A stretch of DNA of 64,000 nt from Ignelater luminosus (lineage: Eukaryota > Arthropoda > Insecta > Coleoptera > Elateridae): assembly GCA_011009095.1 (NCBI GenBank), contig VTPC01000026.1:117231-181230 (forward strand), in the 5' to 3' direction. This document shows positions 11,798-22,653 of the stretch, piece by piece. Below the pieces are notes generated by a model, which saw only the letters and a program-made list of their open reading frames with translations, did no database searches and was not told the origin of the DNA. The stretch's first letter is position 1; each line of letters starts with the position of its first letter. The translations under genes were made by a program, and so were the position numbers.

Positions 11798-11813
11798 TTG
11801 CGTCTTCAATTAT
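11776..11813 (-). repeat. Right terminal inverted repeat
   Basis: Partner of 8572-8609. Read on the minus strand it starts ATAATTGAAGACGCAAGTGG and continues GATAAAGGATTCATG. It lies outside the motif cluster and about 370 bases upstream of the candidate start codon at 11406. Confidence 0.85.
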
Positions 11814-11872
11814 CAGGATATATTCAATTATCAATATACAATCTTATTTTTAATTAAATTAACTACTCCAAT

Positions 11873-12425
11873 TGGCTACTGCGACAGATCGACCTGAACC
11901 AAAATTTCCATAAGCAAATATTGTGGATTGATGGAGCCATTTTTTCTAGAGAAGGCATTTTTAGTTGTCGCAATATACATCAGTGGGCTCACGAAAATCC
12001 ACATTGTCTGAGACCGTCTAGAAACCAGTTCAGATTTTCTTTAAATGTTTAGATGGGAGTACTAGCAGGAAACATTATTTGGACCTCACTTTTTACCACA
12101 ACGCCTGAATGGAGAAAGTTATTTTTAATTCATTAATGAACTGATACGTAGACGATTTTCCACTCAATCTGCGAAATGAGCAGATCTGGATGCACGATGG
12201 CGCACCAGCTCGTTACGCCAGGGAATGGATTGAAAATTTTGATCCTTTGGATTTTCTCGTTTGGGATATTCTGAGGGAAAAGATTTACCAAACACCTCCA
12301 GAAAATTTATAAGACCTGCAAGCACGAATAATGGACAGTACCAATAACATTCCGAGCAACCGCCTGTCTGGAAGCTAACGAAAGACAATTTGAACATTTG
12401 TTGAACTAAGTTATAGGTGCTAAGC
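11873..12425 (+). pseudogene. Tc1/mariner-type DDE transposase remnant
   Basis: Plus-strand frames give ILWIDGAIF (the usual ILWSDES.F block around the first catalytic aspartate, with DG in place of DE), HENPHCLRPSRNQFRFSLNV and GVLAGNIIW. After frameshifts a poorly preserved second-aspartate region follows near 12165-12240 (expected MW.HDGAP.H), and RQFEHLLN closes the reading at about 12410. The order and spacing match insect elements with a DDE_3-type endonuclease. The DNA-binding N-terminus is missing. No inverted repeats were located. Confidence 0.6.
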
Positions 12426-12489
12426 TTAGTTTTTACGATCAATTTGAGCAAGTTTGTAATTTATAAATTTATTAATCTGTTTTACATGT

Positions 12490-13260
12490 TTTTTATTCCT
12501 GCGTCGGTTGCGGAGCGAGGCAGTCGACCTTGAATCGAACAGTGCAGCGACGCCCGGTAAGGTAAAAGGTACAGAAGACTCCGCCAGGGGTAGTTTGCCA
12601 CCATTCCGGACTGGGAAAGTCGGATCACGTACGCTCTAACTGAATCAGGCTGGTTCCTGCATATCAGAGAGGCGTAGGGCCGGCTACCACACTCCAGAAC
12701 CTTGGCGGGGACAGACCATGACCAAAACCAATCCTTTGGAAATCTTCAAACCTGTTACTCTACTCCTTCAGGAAATTCCTTACTGCGTTGATAACCCTTC
12801 ACTTTCCTAACTTTCTTATTCTAACCTTGTCAATCCTCCTACAGCGCGAAGTGTGGGGCGGGTTGTGGTTCTTAAAAAAAACTGGTTTACCCAACCATCA
12901 CACACCGAAATTCCTTCTTCCTCCAGAATTACTGACCCGTTTCCTCAACCTTCATAACGACAATTATTCCAACCTCGTCCTTTACTACCACCAACAACCT
13001 TCAACATATCCACTCTCCAACTTCACCACAATCTCCAAGATCCGCCGCGACGCCAACTCTGCAACTCAACTCCAAAGCTTTCAGGGCCACCCACTCACAC
13101 CTTCTTGCCTTTGAACAACGAATTCTTCCAAAGATGCACCGACTATCACCACCGACGCCGGACGAAAGTTGCGTTCAGCAACCATCAATCCTACTCCAGA
13201 GTTGAGAAAAGCCAAAGGGCTTCTAAAGCCGCCGCGCCCCGGGGTGGAATTAAATCTTAA
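12490..13260. other. GC-richer block of unknown origin
   Basis: This 770-base stretch is visibly richer in G and C than its surroundings and rich in CCTCC/CTTCC and ACCAACAACC words on the plus strand. It contains GCCGGCTACCACACTCCAG near 12680 and ends GCCGCGCCCCGGGGTGG. Open frames cross it on both strands (for example 12788-13114 plus), but none resembles a family I know. Composition and sharp edges suggest an inserted retroelement 5' region. Confidence 0.3.
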
Positions 13261-13625
13261 ATAAATCAAGTGACGCTTGTTTAGTTACTGGATTTTTATA
13301 ATTATTATTTGTATGTTCGTTCCATGTTGCCAGATTTAAAGTTCTTAAATTGCTTTCTCGAGGAGCAATTACGCATCCAGAAACTTTCTTCGATAAACAT
13401 TCTCGTCTTAGTCTTACATGGGTAATATGGTTGCAGGAAACTGTTTCACCAATTGTCAAACACCCTATATACTTTTAGCAGGTTTAGTTAGAGATTATTT
13501 AGACATGAGTAATGCACTCATTTCTATAAAGTTTGAGGAATGTGAAGAATATTTTGGAGACTGCATATCCAGGTCGTTGTTTTGTTAGTTATGTTAGTTT
13601 ACGAGATTCTCTTGTTTTTATGACA

Positions 13626-13711
13626 CTTCATCGACAACTATTTTATTGGCAGACACTTCATCGACACCACTTCATCGACAAGAAATTTATCAACACACGC
13701 TTCATCGACAC
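13626..13711 (+). repeat. 15-bp iteron array, left side of the MULE
   Basis: The word CTTCATCGACA occurs at 13626, 13656, 13670 and 13700, with degenerate copies between, giving about six units with a 15-bp period. The inverse array lies at 15797-15870. No spacer/repeat logic of a CRISPR is present, because the units are contiguous. Confidence 0.75.
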
Positions 13712-14349
13712 TTTATTAATAATAATATAATAGAACAAGATAGGTGAAAAGTCAAGTCGGACTGCCAACTTTAATTGGCATTCCAGTATCTTTTGACTAT
13801 ATTATAATTATAAATATAAATAAACATTCAATTATAAATATGATTAAATATAAGGGTACAATGATAAACTCCTCAATAAAATTAGGGGAACACTTGAAAT
13901 TTTGCGAAAAATGAGTGTTTTTCAAACCCAAATACCTTCGCCATTTTGTATCGAAACAACTTGATCCAAAATAATTTCCTAAACGTTAAACTCTACTTTT
14001 GAATGCTGTCATTCAAAGTGTCGAAAATCTTTACTTAGAGGGCGCAAATGTCACTAGACCGCAACGATGCAGAAAATGTAGAAAATTGTTTCAACTTTAA
14101 AACGCAACACCGATCGAATTAATTTTTTTCGGTCTTGCAAACAGTTGCATAGTTTGAACATTTGTCTTTGATTTAGGTCACGCAAAGTTTAGAATTGCAG
14201 AATTTGTACCGAAGATACACGCATTTGAGAAAAAAGTGCGCTTTTGACAATTTTGACTTAAAATTCAAAACAAGTCAATATCACCTAGCACCCTATTAGT
14301 ACCACAATTAGTACCCTAATTTTGTTGAGGAGTTGATTAACTACAATTA

Positions 14350-15650
14350 ATCCTTCTGAACATCAAAATGATGAGCAAGTCCGCAAAGATATCAATCAAG
14401 ATCATTTTGACCATACCTTTCCACAATTCGGGAAATTCCAACAGAAGTACTTCTTCCGTCCAAGGCGAATATCTCGTCCAGCAATTAATCGAGTGATGTT
14501 AAGGTCTTCAGTATTTTGTGACAGCTTAAACTTCTCAATAAAACTCCAAATGCTTGAGTGTTAACAGCCATCAAGGGGGGAAAACTTTTTATGCCAACGT
14601 TCAATATAATTGTTTGTCTTTGGAAGACCAGCCAAGGTGCCTTCTTATTGGCTCCACATCTCAAGAGGAACCGATGAAAGCCTTTGCCTCTTTCCATGAG
14701 AAGGGCGTCCGATCCAGTTATCTTTAAGATACCCCATTAATGGGCGAATAATTTCTTCGTGTTCAGCTTTCGAACATTCAAAGCTAAGTCTGGATTACCA
14801 ATATATGTATACTTTACCAGTAGATCAGGAGATCTTTGAATCTGCCGCCAGAGAGATTGGCCGAAATGAAAGAAACAACCACGAAGTTGAATTCCGTCAA
14901 AAATGTTAGCAAAGGCTCCATATAACGCTGATTTGAAATCTGTCATCACTGTTATTGGCTTTAGATCAGATTTCAAGTTGTTTAGGTGCTTCAGAACTCT
15001 TGTAGGTGATGTTGGTCTTGTTTGGGAGAATAATGTATACCAGAGGAACAACTGAATCAAATTTAATCGCATGAATTGTCATTAGTTGCGTGAAAAGTAG
15101 AGGAGCCGTCTTGAAGGTGGCATCGCAGAATCAATGATCAGAAGAAGATAATACTTCAAGATTTCTTTCCGTTGAAAAAAGAAGGATTCGATTGGGGTCA
15201 CCTGCTCCACTGTCAAAAAGAATCTTTCCCAGAAGATGTCTTTGAATAAAGGCCATCGATTATCAGTTCGCTAAGTGAAGTCGGAGCACACGGTGCAGGA
15301 TTTGTCCTCTTCCGAATTTGTTGCGCAGTCTTCGAGATTGCTGGAACTGATGGCAAGGCCGCTTGAACAGATTTCAGAATTCCTCCAGTAGCTCTGCTGC
15401 GGATTGTCATTGGTAGTCGATACCTTTTCTCTGACGATGGTCATGATCTTTGCTGCTCCAACTATTGCTCCTTGCGGTGAATGTTTGTGCTCACCGTTTT
15501 CATGAACAATGGCGCCATCTTTAGTAACAGCTCGTTCTTGGCATGATCCAGTAAAATATTCTTCACATTTCCAATAGATTCTATCTCCTCGGGTTTTTTC
15601 TTGTCATAAATGAACCTCTTCTCGAAAAGTCGCTGCTTGTTCTTGCTGTT
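14350..15650 (-). pseudogene. MULE transposase with FLYWCH finger, frame-broken
   Basis: Reading on the minus strand, 15600-15450 gives a FLYWCH-type zinc finger: YWKCEEYFTGSCQERAVT followed by GEHKH, with the expected W, C, C, H and H present. A linker follows (15440-15170). Then comes the MULE domain at 15000-14740 with VMTDFKSALYGAF and RGCFFHFGQSLWRQIQ, which carry the conserved D and the C..H block. The C-terminal part continues in another frame (14740-14350) with LAGLPKTNNYIERWHKKFSP, SSIWSFIEKFKL and LCGLAHHFDV. Stops and at least two frameshifts inactivate it. The order matches complete insect MULE transposases, so little is missing besides the reading frame. Confidence 0.8.
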
Positions 15651-15796
15651 GAAACATACTCCAATGGCATTCTGATGTTAACAAATCACAAATTACAAAA
15701 TTAAAAATGGGCGTTTGTTGTCAAATGACGCCCCCAATGACACTCATCAGTGCTCAATGCGGCGTAAAGCGCCACCTTTTTTGAGGTACCTTGCCC

Positions 15797-15870
15797 TTTG
15801 TCGATGAAATAGTTGTCGATGATGTGTCTATCGATGAAGTGGTGTCGATAAAATGGCTGTCGGCTGCTAC
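15797..15870 (-). repeat. 15-bp iteron array, right side of the MULE
   Basis: About five contiguous units such as TTTGTCGATGAAATA, GTTGTCGATGATGTG and TCTATCGATGAAGTG. On the minus strand they read CACTTCATCGATAGA and similar, the same unit as the left array in opposite orientation. Together the arrays frame a region of about 2.2 kb holding the MULE gene. Confidence 0.75.
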
Positions 15871-16109
15871 GGATCCTCTTAGTGCATCAACTATAAAAAA
15901 CAGTCTGCGTACAGGATGTATGAAAAAGATCTTACATAAACTATACGGCACTATTCTTTGGTCTGTATAGTACAGAGATCCGTATCAAAAAGTTTTTGTC
16001 TCTTACAGTATTCTTTTAGTATCATAGAATGACTAACATGGCAACAGTAGCATGCTTTTTTAAAGCATTGGTGCAGGTAATTAGGTCTTCAGGCGGACGT
16101 CCTTGTGTA

Positions 16110-16430
16110 TTAGTAATATAATAAGAATGTAGCAGAATTCTAGATGAATCTTGTGAGCAGTTCCATGGTAGAGACCTAATTCTCTTGCTACACCTCTTGT
16201 GCTTCTTCCGGCATTGTTCTAGATTGCTTGAAGAACAGCATCTTCTGTTGCAGGTGTCCTAACTGTTCGTGATCTGCCCCAACCAAGAGATGAAGTAGGT
16301 GTTTAATTATCTGTTCCTGTCAATCTTCGCTCCAAACATCGAATTACATTAGCACTTTGATGCCGTCGTACTGGATATTGAAGTGCATATTGTCTTGCAG
16401 CTTCTGCGAAATTCCTATTACAAGCACCCT
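16110..16430 (-). pseudogene. Tc1/mariner-like transposase N-terminal (helix-turn-helix) remnant
   Basis: The minus strand gives ARQYALQYPVRRHQSANVIR with RLERRLTGT, then TSSLGWGRSRTVRTPATEDA, and STRGVARELGLYHGTAHKI. The last block is a helix-turn-helix and the GRSRTVRTP stretch resembles a GRPR-like hook. The catalytic domain is absent. It lies in opposite orientation to the DDE remnant at 11873-12425 and so is not its missing half, though it may be the same family. Confidence 0.65.
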
Positions 16431-16499
16431 AAATTAAAATCATATCGGTATACTCATCCAAGGTGTAGTGATTTTAATTTTTATAAAACAACGTAATTT

Positions 16500-18020
16500 T
16501 TACGATATTGACAAATAAATGACATCTGTTTGTTAAACTGAAACTTGAATAAGCACAGCACACTAATACATCACATAAGCGCGGTGTTATCAGTTGTACA
16601 AAACTGCAGATTACGAATTGGGAAAAAGCAGCTTTTTCACATTTTCAGTAAACAGGAAAAAACCTATTAGCTTTCTGTTAAAAAATAGATCGCATTTGAA
16701 AAGTATAATACCTTGAGTACCATACTACAAGTTTCTTGGCAAATGGTATTCTTCAGTATAAAACCTTAACAATTGTTTTCTGAAAAACTAGACGTCGAAG
16801 GAAAATTTTAATGGCAGATTTACGTTTTTAACTTCTCACTTATGAGAGAGAACTCCTATATACTTTATGTAACACCTTTTTGATATACCATGCCATATCT
16901 TTTTTTATAAGGCCTTGTTTATAATTGCATTTTTAATGGGTAGATTGTTGCAATAGAGGTAATTATTATTATTATTATTATTATCAGACAGATATATGCT
17001 TTGTGTACACCTACAACTAAAATTATACATTTCTATGAAGCTTCTAAATGTGCCTATTGGTTATTGTGTAGGCAACCCAACATACACGTAGCTTCAATTG
17101 TGTATTTATCACTACACAAACATAATGCCAGAAAAAAGTGTCCACAGTATAATTGTTTATTTTGCATTTAAATTTTTATTACAGACAATTTACATTGTTA
17201 CTAAAGTTATTATTATTACTTAGATTAGAAGTTTGAATTAATTATCTTTTTTTTTTAAGTAAATGAGCACTTATCTGTTGATGAGGTATTAATTAGCATT
17301 TTATTAGCTTCGCAATTAGAGTTAACAAACATTCAGCTATCCAACAATACAGTAATATAATACCTCTTGTTTATTATCAATCTTAACTACAACATAGTTA
17401 TCCAAATATAATTAAGTTTTAATGACCTAATTGTAATTTAAACAATTGTAATTAAGAATAAGCGGTCAATTATATTACTGATTAACTGATTAACTTTATT
17501 TTCTCAATATGAAGTTTAAAATTTTATTTTTAATTAAAATAATTGAAATAAAGAAATTTAAATTGTGAATTCAAATAAGCAAATTAAAATTCTTTAAATA
17601 ACACAAACATTAATCTTCTAGCTTCCTTATTATAGTTCTAATTAATGATTAATTCTTCAAGTTTCCTTAATATCCGTATACACATTTATTTATTGTTTAA
17701 AATACACTTTTTTAAAAACAATTTATTCAGTTATGTATTACACAGAAAGTCCAAACAGATTAATTAAAATATAGGTCGCAAGAATATTATAAAATTGTCA
17801 TCGAAAGTGTAAACGTCTGTATTAAGAATAAAATAGATTTCTAACCTCTAGTTTTAAAGATTTGAAAACTAACCAAAGCAAAAGGTCTGAAAATCTGAAA
17901 GAGATTATGGCCTCAACTAGATAGATAGATAGAATGTCTAAAGCGGTTCTGGCTCAGTTTAATTAGATTCAATATTAGATATAATGCGTTCACGTTAGAT
18001 GAAACCTAGCCATGGAAATC
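16500..18020. other. Gene-free AT-rich stretch with (ATT)n
   Basis: No coding homology. An ATT microsatellite lies at about 16962-16985 and a short GATA run at 17920-17936. The rest is A/T-rich unique-looking sequence. Confidence 0.5.
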
Positions 18021-18023
18021 TGG

Positions 18024-18460
18024 CAGTTTGAGTTGTGTGAATGGGATATAAAATTGCGTAAATGAGACTTTTTATATCGAAATGACTTTGACATACGCTT
18101 TTAAAATCTGAAGTGTAATAAGGTTGCCATATTTCACGATATGAAAATGTAAAGCATTTTTCCAACTAGAGTGTGATTCTTAACTTTTTTTTTCCTTCTC
18201 AAGGGTAACAGAGGGGCATAGAAGGAACCGATCTACGCTAAATTGCATTAACAAAAGTTGTTTACTTTTGGAGTTGAAATAACTGGGTGGCGTACCGTGA
18301 TGACTTCTGTACGTAACCATATTTTGTAGTACAGTATTAGTAAAAATAGCATAGCCTTGACTTTGAAAGTGTGCTGCGGTTGAAACAATCAACTCAGTTT
18401 GATTTGTCTGAATGGGATGCAAGAGTATGAAAATGAGGCTTTTTATGTTGGAATGACTAA
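18024..18460 (+). repeat. Diverged direct repeat pair
   Basis: The words GTGTGAATGGGAT...GAGACTTTTTATAT at 18024-18089 and GTCTGAATGGGAT...GAGGCTTTTTATGT at 18395-18460 align over about 65 bases with roughly 70% identity by eye. The spacing of about 370 bases suggests an old tandem duplication of an unknown repeat. Confidence 0.45.
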
Positions 18461-19430
18461 TGGTGACTAAAAAATTGTCAGGGCTAGCACTCTTGGCACT
18501 ATAGATGTTAATTGCTGTGGAAACAAGAAGCCAAGCAAATCAAAGCGTGACAGAGGTGGGGACTGTCTCTGTCTGGAAGCGTTCGGAGGTCCAGCTCAAC
18601 GTAGATAGCAGTGAAGTGAGCACTCTTCTATAGTCTGGCACCACAAGACCCGAATCTTCGTCTGCAAGTGACTCGAATAGGGGAAGTAGCTAGAATTCTC
18701 ATATTGGGAGACCCGTTATAAAACCCCGAAGAAGAGGGGCAAGAATGTGCTGGAAAAAAGTAGAAAATATTTATTTAATTAGCGTATATTTCAAAGAACG
18801 AAACTAAAACAAGGAAGAAAAGGATATCTTATTAGGTTAGAACTATGAAAAGAAAAGTTTAATCAGAAGCTGAATTAGAAGAACTCAAGGAAGAAATAGA
18901 AAAGGAAATAGAAGGAAAAAATGCGAGCGTAAAAGAAAGGTAGAAGATCCAGAAGGTCTACTATTGTACAAGTAGCAGTTACAGTCCCAAAAGTTAGTAC
19001 AGAAAAAAATATCGAGGCATACTACACATTCTATATAATCTTTAAAGGAATTCCTCTTACAAGGAAGCCTTTTTTGCCCATAATAAGATACAGCAAAGTG
19101 TAAAAGCCCACTCACATGAAGAAACCTAAGCCAAAGATGCTTGGTCCACAAAACGGCTAATGATTAAACTACGTATTATGAAAATAAATCAAAACACTCC
19201 ACCACATGGAACAAAGGCTAACAATAGGAAAGTTGTTGACAGAACCAAACCAATGGTTGCATCTAATAGGACACAACTAGAAATATGTTATGCCACATCC
19301 TGTATGCTATCCTATTCTATCCTATACCCAGGCTCATAAAGTCTACACAGATATTACATAAGAAAAAAAAGTACTAAACAATAATAACTATTACCAAACA
19401 GGAAGCTAAACAAGAATCTAGGAGTACTAC
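18461..19430. other. No recognised gene
   Basis: A GC-richer patch at 18540-18740 may be a repeat end. The minus-strand open frame at 18885-19151 shows no family resemblance and I do not support it as a gene. Confidence 0.4.
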
Positions 19431-19439
19431 TAACGATCA

Positions 19440-22375
19440 GACTCAATCAACATGTCGCCTTCAACCTCTTCATGATGTGGTTCTAAATCTATAACGTGCC
19501 ACACTCCTAAATTTTTACGATGAAAGGCAGCAAGATAATAAGTAACACTGCCCGTGACTAGCAACTTTTACTTTTATAAACTCAGATATAAATTTCTTAG
19601 TGAAGCCTTTAGAAGCATCCAAAACAACGGGATTTCGCTTGCACCCAATATCACCTATTTGAAACGAAATGAACGTTTGCATAGATATATTGACGCCTAT
19701 TGCGGTTGTACGCCATGTTTAATTTCTTCACAATATCGATGTATAATGGGGACAACTAATTGATATCCTTAACTAGTTGTTCACAATTATCAAGAGAAAC
19801 TTCTGTTTGTTTTAAATCACTCTACTTCTCATAATAACCTCCATGGCAGGGAACGGAACGTTAAATCTAGACAAGATGGAGTGAAACCAGTGACTTTATG
19901 TACTGTACTGTACTTGAATATTTTGGAATCCCAAAGACGATGATTATCCTTAATTGTACCAAACTTTTTGAACTTTATATTTGTTAACCAATCCGTTGTC
20001 ACACATGATTATTTGTGGAAGTTGCTAAACCAGCCAGTACCAACTAGTAAAGAATTTTTGTCGATCTAGGTAGCGGACCAATTAAGTCAACTGAGATGAC
20101 CTGAAGAGGGTATTCAACCTTTTTTTTGTTTTTCTATAAAGCCTGGGCGTAATTGTGAATAAGATCTACTAGCCTGGCAAGTGTCACAACTTTGTCAATT
20201 TTCATTTTTGGCCTATGATAGACTTCAGTTATTTTATGCAATGTCTTAGAAAATCCTAAATCACTAGCTGTGGGATTATCGTGACATCGTTTGTAAATAT
20301 CAGGTCATCGAGCTTTAGGAACAACAATTTTCCATTCAATCAAATTTGAAATAATGCTATGTTTACTAGAGACATATTTAAAAGGAATACCATTCTCAAC
20401 TTTTCAAGAAGGTTAACCATTTGGATGTATAATCATCTTTTGGATCATCTTTCTTTTTCAAGAATCTAGATGTACTACAGGGGCACGCGAAAGCCTATTA
20501 AGAAGAATACTGAACTTTCCTTTTCTGAATTGCAACATCCATCCATCTAACTCACCTACCGCTGGGCGATTGAAGTTTATACAACTAAAGTAGTGCAGAA
20601 AGATCAGTGGCAAACTTAAAGAATGGCAGTTCAACGTAAGGTCTGTACTTTTCAATACCAAATAAGCACGTGAGACGGTTTTGCTCCACGGCGAAATAAT
20701 TTCTTTCCGCAGTCGTAAAAGATCTTCTAGCATACATAATAACTCTTTTATCATGGCCTTCGCCCTGAAGCAAAACGGTGCCTAAGTCTACGTTACCTAG
20801 CATCACATTAGATTATAAAAGGTGCAGAAAAATTAGGACTGACTAAGATGGGTGCAGAAACTAACAACCTTTTTAGTTCTTGGAAAGCTGTTTCATTTAA
20901 TAGATTGCCTTTTATGTGTACCCTTAATAAGAGCTAAAACAGGAGCAACTACGGTGGGGAAATCTCTAATGAACCTCCTATACTAACTTGCCGTACCGAA
21001 AATCGTTTAATTTCTATCGTCGTTTTCGGTGAACAATTGAAGAAACTTTATCAGGATGAGTCCTAAGTCCGTTTTTATCAACTAAGAAACCTAAATCTAC
21101 CAAACTTGCATTTCTGCAAAAACACAACCGAACCAGCATCTTTAAGAGGTTCATAGACTTTGGTTAAGATACTAATATCTTCCTCAAAAGTACTAGAAGC
21201 TATGGCAATATCGTCCATATAAACAAAGACATTATGAAATTCTAGGCCAAAGATACTATTCATAAGGTGTTGTAAAGTTTGAGAACTGTTTTTTAGACCA
21301 AATGGCAAGACTGTAAATTCAAATACACCACGGTGAGGGACGGTGAATGCGGTTTTCTCACAACTATCCTCTTTCAAAGGGGTCTGCCAAAACGCTGACT
21401 TTAAATCGATAGAAAGTAAGTCCTTAGCGTCACGCAAATTGTCTAATAAAGTTTGGTTAACGAGTTTAATTGGAGATCATCAAAACAAAATCGAAAAAAG
21501 CCATTTTTCTTTTTAACCATGACTAGAATTCTAAGGGATGGTGATGGACGGATAATACCCAATTCTAACATTTTGTTATTAACTATGTCTAACATAGGGG
21601 GGTACATTTGACAGTATCGTTGTTTGATAGGTGTAGAATCACTGATATCAATATGAAGAGTTACCTTGTGAGTTCATCCACTAATACTTTTGAATTCATC
21701 AATAACAACCTCTAAATCATGAAGCTGCTTGGAATTAAGATCGTCCTTTACTTAGTTAATTAGTTATACTACAGACTATAAAATTATTCAACTTAAAGTC
21801 TGTTTTAATGCCAAATAGGTAACAACTAACTAACTTACTAACATGTTAACACCGTCAATAGTAATTGAGATTTTAACAAAATCTAGGAGAAACTGTTGGT
21901 TGCATAGACGAAGAAGGTTTATGTAAGACTAGACCCAGCCTCTCTATGAAGAACACTCCTTGTTTACCAAGAACTGACTGGTTCATTCATGAATCTAAAA
22001 AAGCTAACATGCGAATACCTTTAATATCAACGTAAACAAATGGTTGATTATCACCCTTCCGATAAAAGAAAACAGAATTAATTTTATTAGTACAAAAATC
22101 CTTTAAAAATTTGAGATCTAAGGATCTCCGGCTGGGGATAAAACTTGCCCTTGCAAATCTTTTGGATTGCGATTACACTTGCTACAACAAGCATATGATG
22201 ATACACCTGAGGTGCCACAAATAAAACAAAATAAAAGTCCATCTTCCAGATAGGCATAAGTATGGCCTACCTTTTTACAGTTATACTTTGGAGGAATTCT
22301 TAGAGGGTCAAGGAGGACCCTGATTATTATTGAATGACACTTGAAATAGTGGTAAACTCGTGAAACCAATTTTCT
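19440..22375 (-). mobile_element. Ty3/gypsy LTR retrotransposon, internal region, degraded
   Basis: Read on the minus strand, the domains appear in gypsy order. A nucleocapsid-like cysteine block lies at 22290-22170 (CKKVGHTYAY and CFICGTSG). A protease motif follows near 21990 (LAFLDS). RT runs from about 21740 to 21078, with VKKKNGFFRFCFD, SAFWQTPL, LPFGLKNS and the catalytic VYMDDIAI. RNase H is at 20806-20585 (LGTVLLQ, YARRSFTTAERNY). Integrase pieces lie at 20270-19870, and an integrase tail WHVIDLEPHHEE near 19500. Frameshifts and stops occur in every domain. I found no long terminal repeats at either side, so the element is truncated or its LTRs are eroded. Most of the RT frame (21437-21078) is still open. 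Confidence 0.85.
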
Positions 22376-22653
22376 AATAATTTTTTCCTATGTTCCTTGT
22401 GGTTCAGGACGTTAACCGCTGTGCCGTTTGTGTTGCCTACACTACCGACCAACTGTGTGAACTTGGATTTTGGTAAAATTGCATGCAGCAGTTTGCAGGT
22501 GTTGTTGTAAAGCTGTGTATGTGTAACAATGAATTATATTAGTTGCCTGCTGTGCATCATTTGTAAACAATGTGTATTTCTTAGGTGGTCTGACATTATG
22601 ACCACAAGGCTCTTACGCGCTTTTTTTGTTACATTGCAGCAAGGTGGTAGTAT

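Larger units (their letters stand above)
8572..11813 (-). mobile_element. DNA transposon with 38-bp TIRs carrying a DUF7869-like gene
   Basis: The 38 bases at 8572-8609 (starting ATAATTGAAGACGCAAGTGG) recur inverted at 11776-11813, with 36 of 38 positions identical. Between them lies one broken multi-exon gene on the minus strand, running from about 11406 to its stop at 8667. The stop is only 57 bases from the left repeat; the start is about 370 bases from the right repeat, leaving room for a promoter and the subterminal motif cluster. A target duplication is not certain. AATT is palindromic and present at both ends, so a 4-bp AATT duplication with ends at GAAGACGC is possible, but the matching bases extend three further. 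The superfamily is not assigned. Confidence 0.8.

Noticed and set aside
13626-13711. Regularly spaced short repeats that might suggest a CRISPR array.
   Set aside because: Units are contiguous with a 15-base period and no unique spacers, an inverted twin array exists, and the genome is eukaryotic.
19440-22375. Possibility of an endogenous retrovirus-like element with an envelope gene.
   Set aside because: Only gag-, protease-, RT-, RNase H- and integrase-like parts are seen. No envelope-like reading follows the integrase, and all parts are broken.
22431-22445. TTAACCGC as a possible piggyBac left end.
   Set aside because: No inverted partner next to a TTAA was found on the 3' side of the transposase remnant, so the match is not informative.
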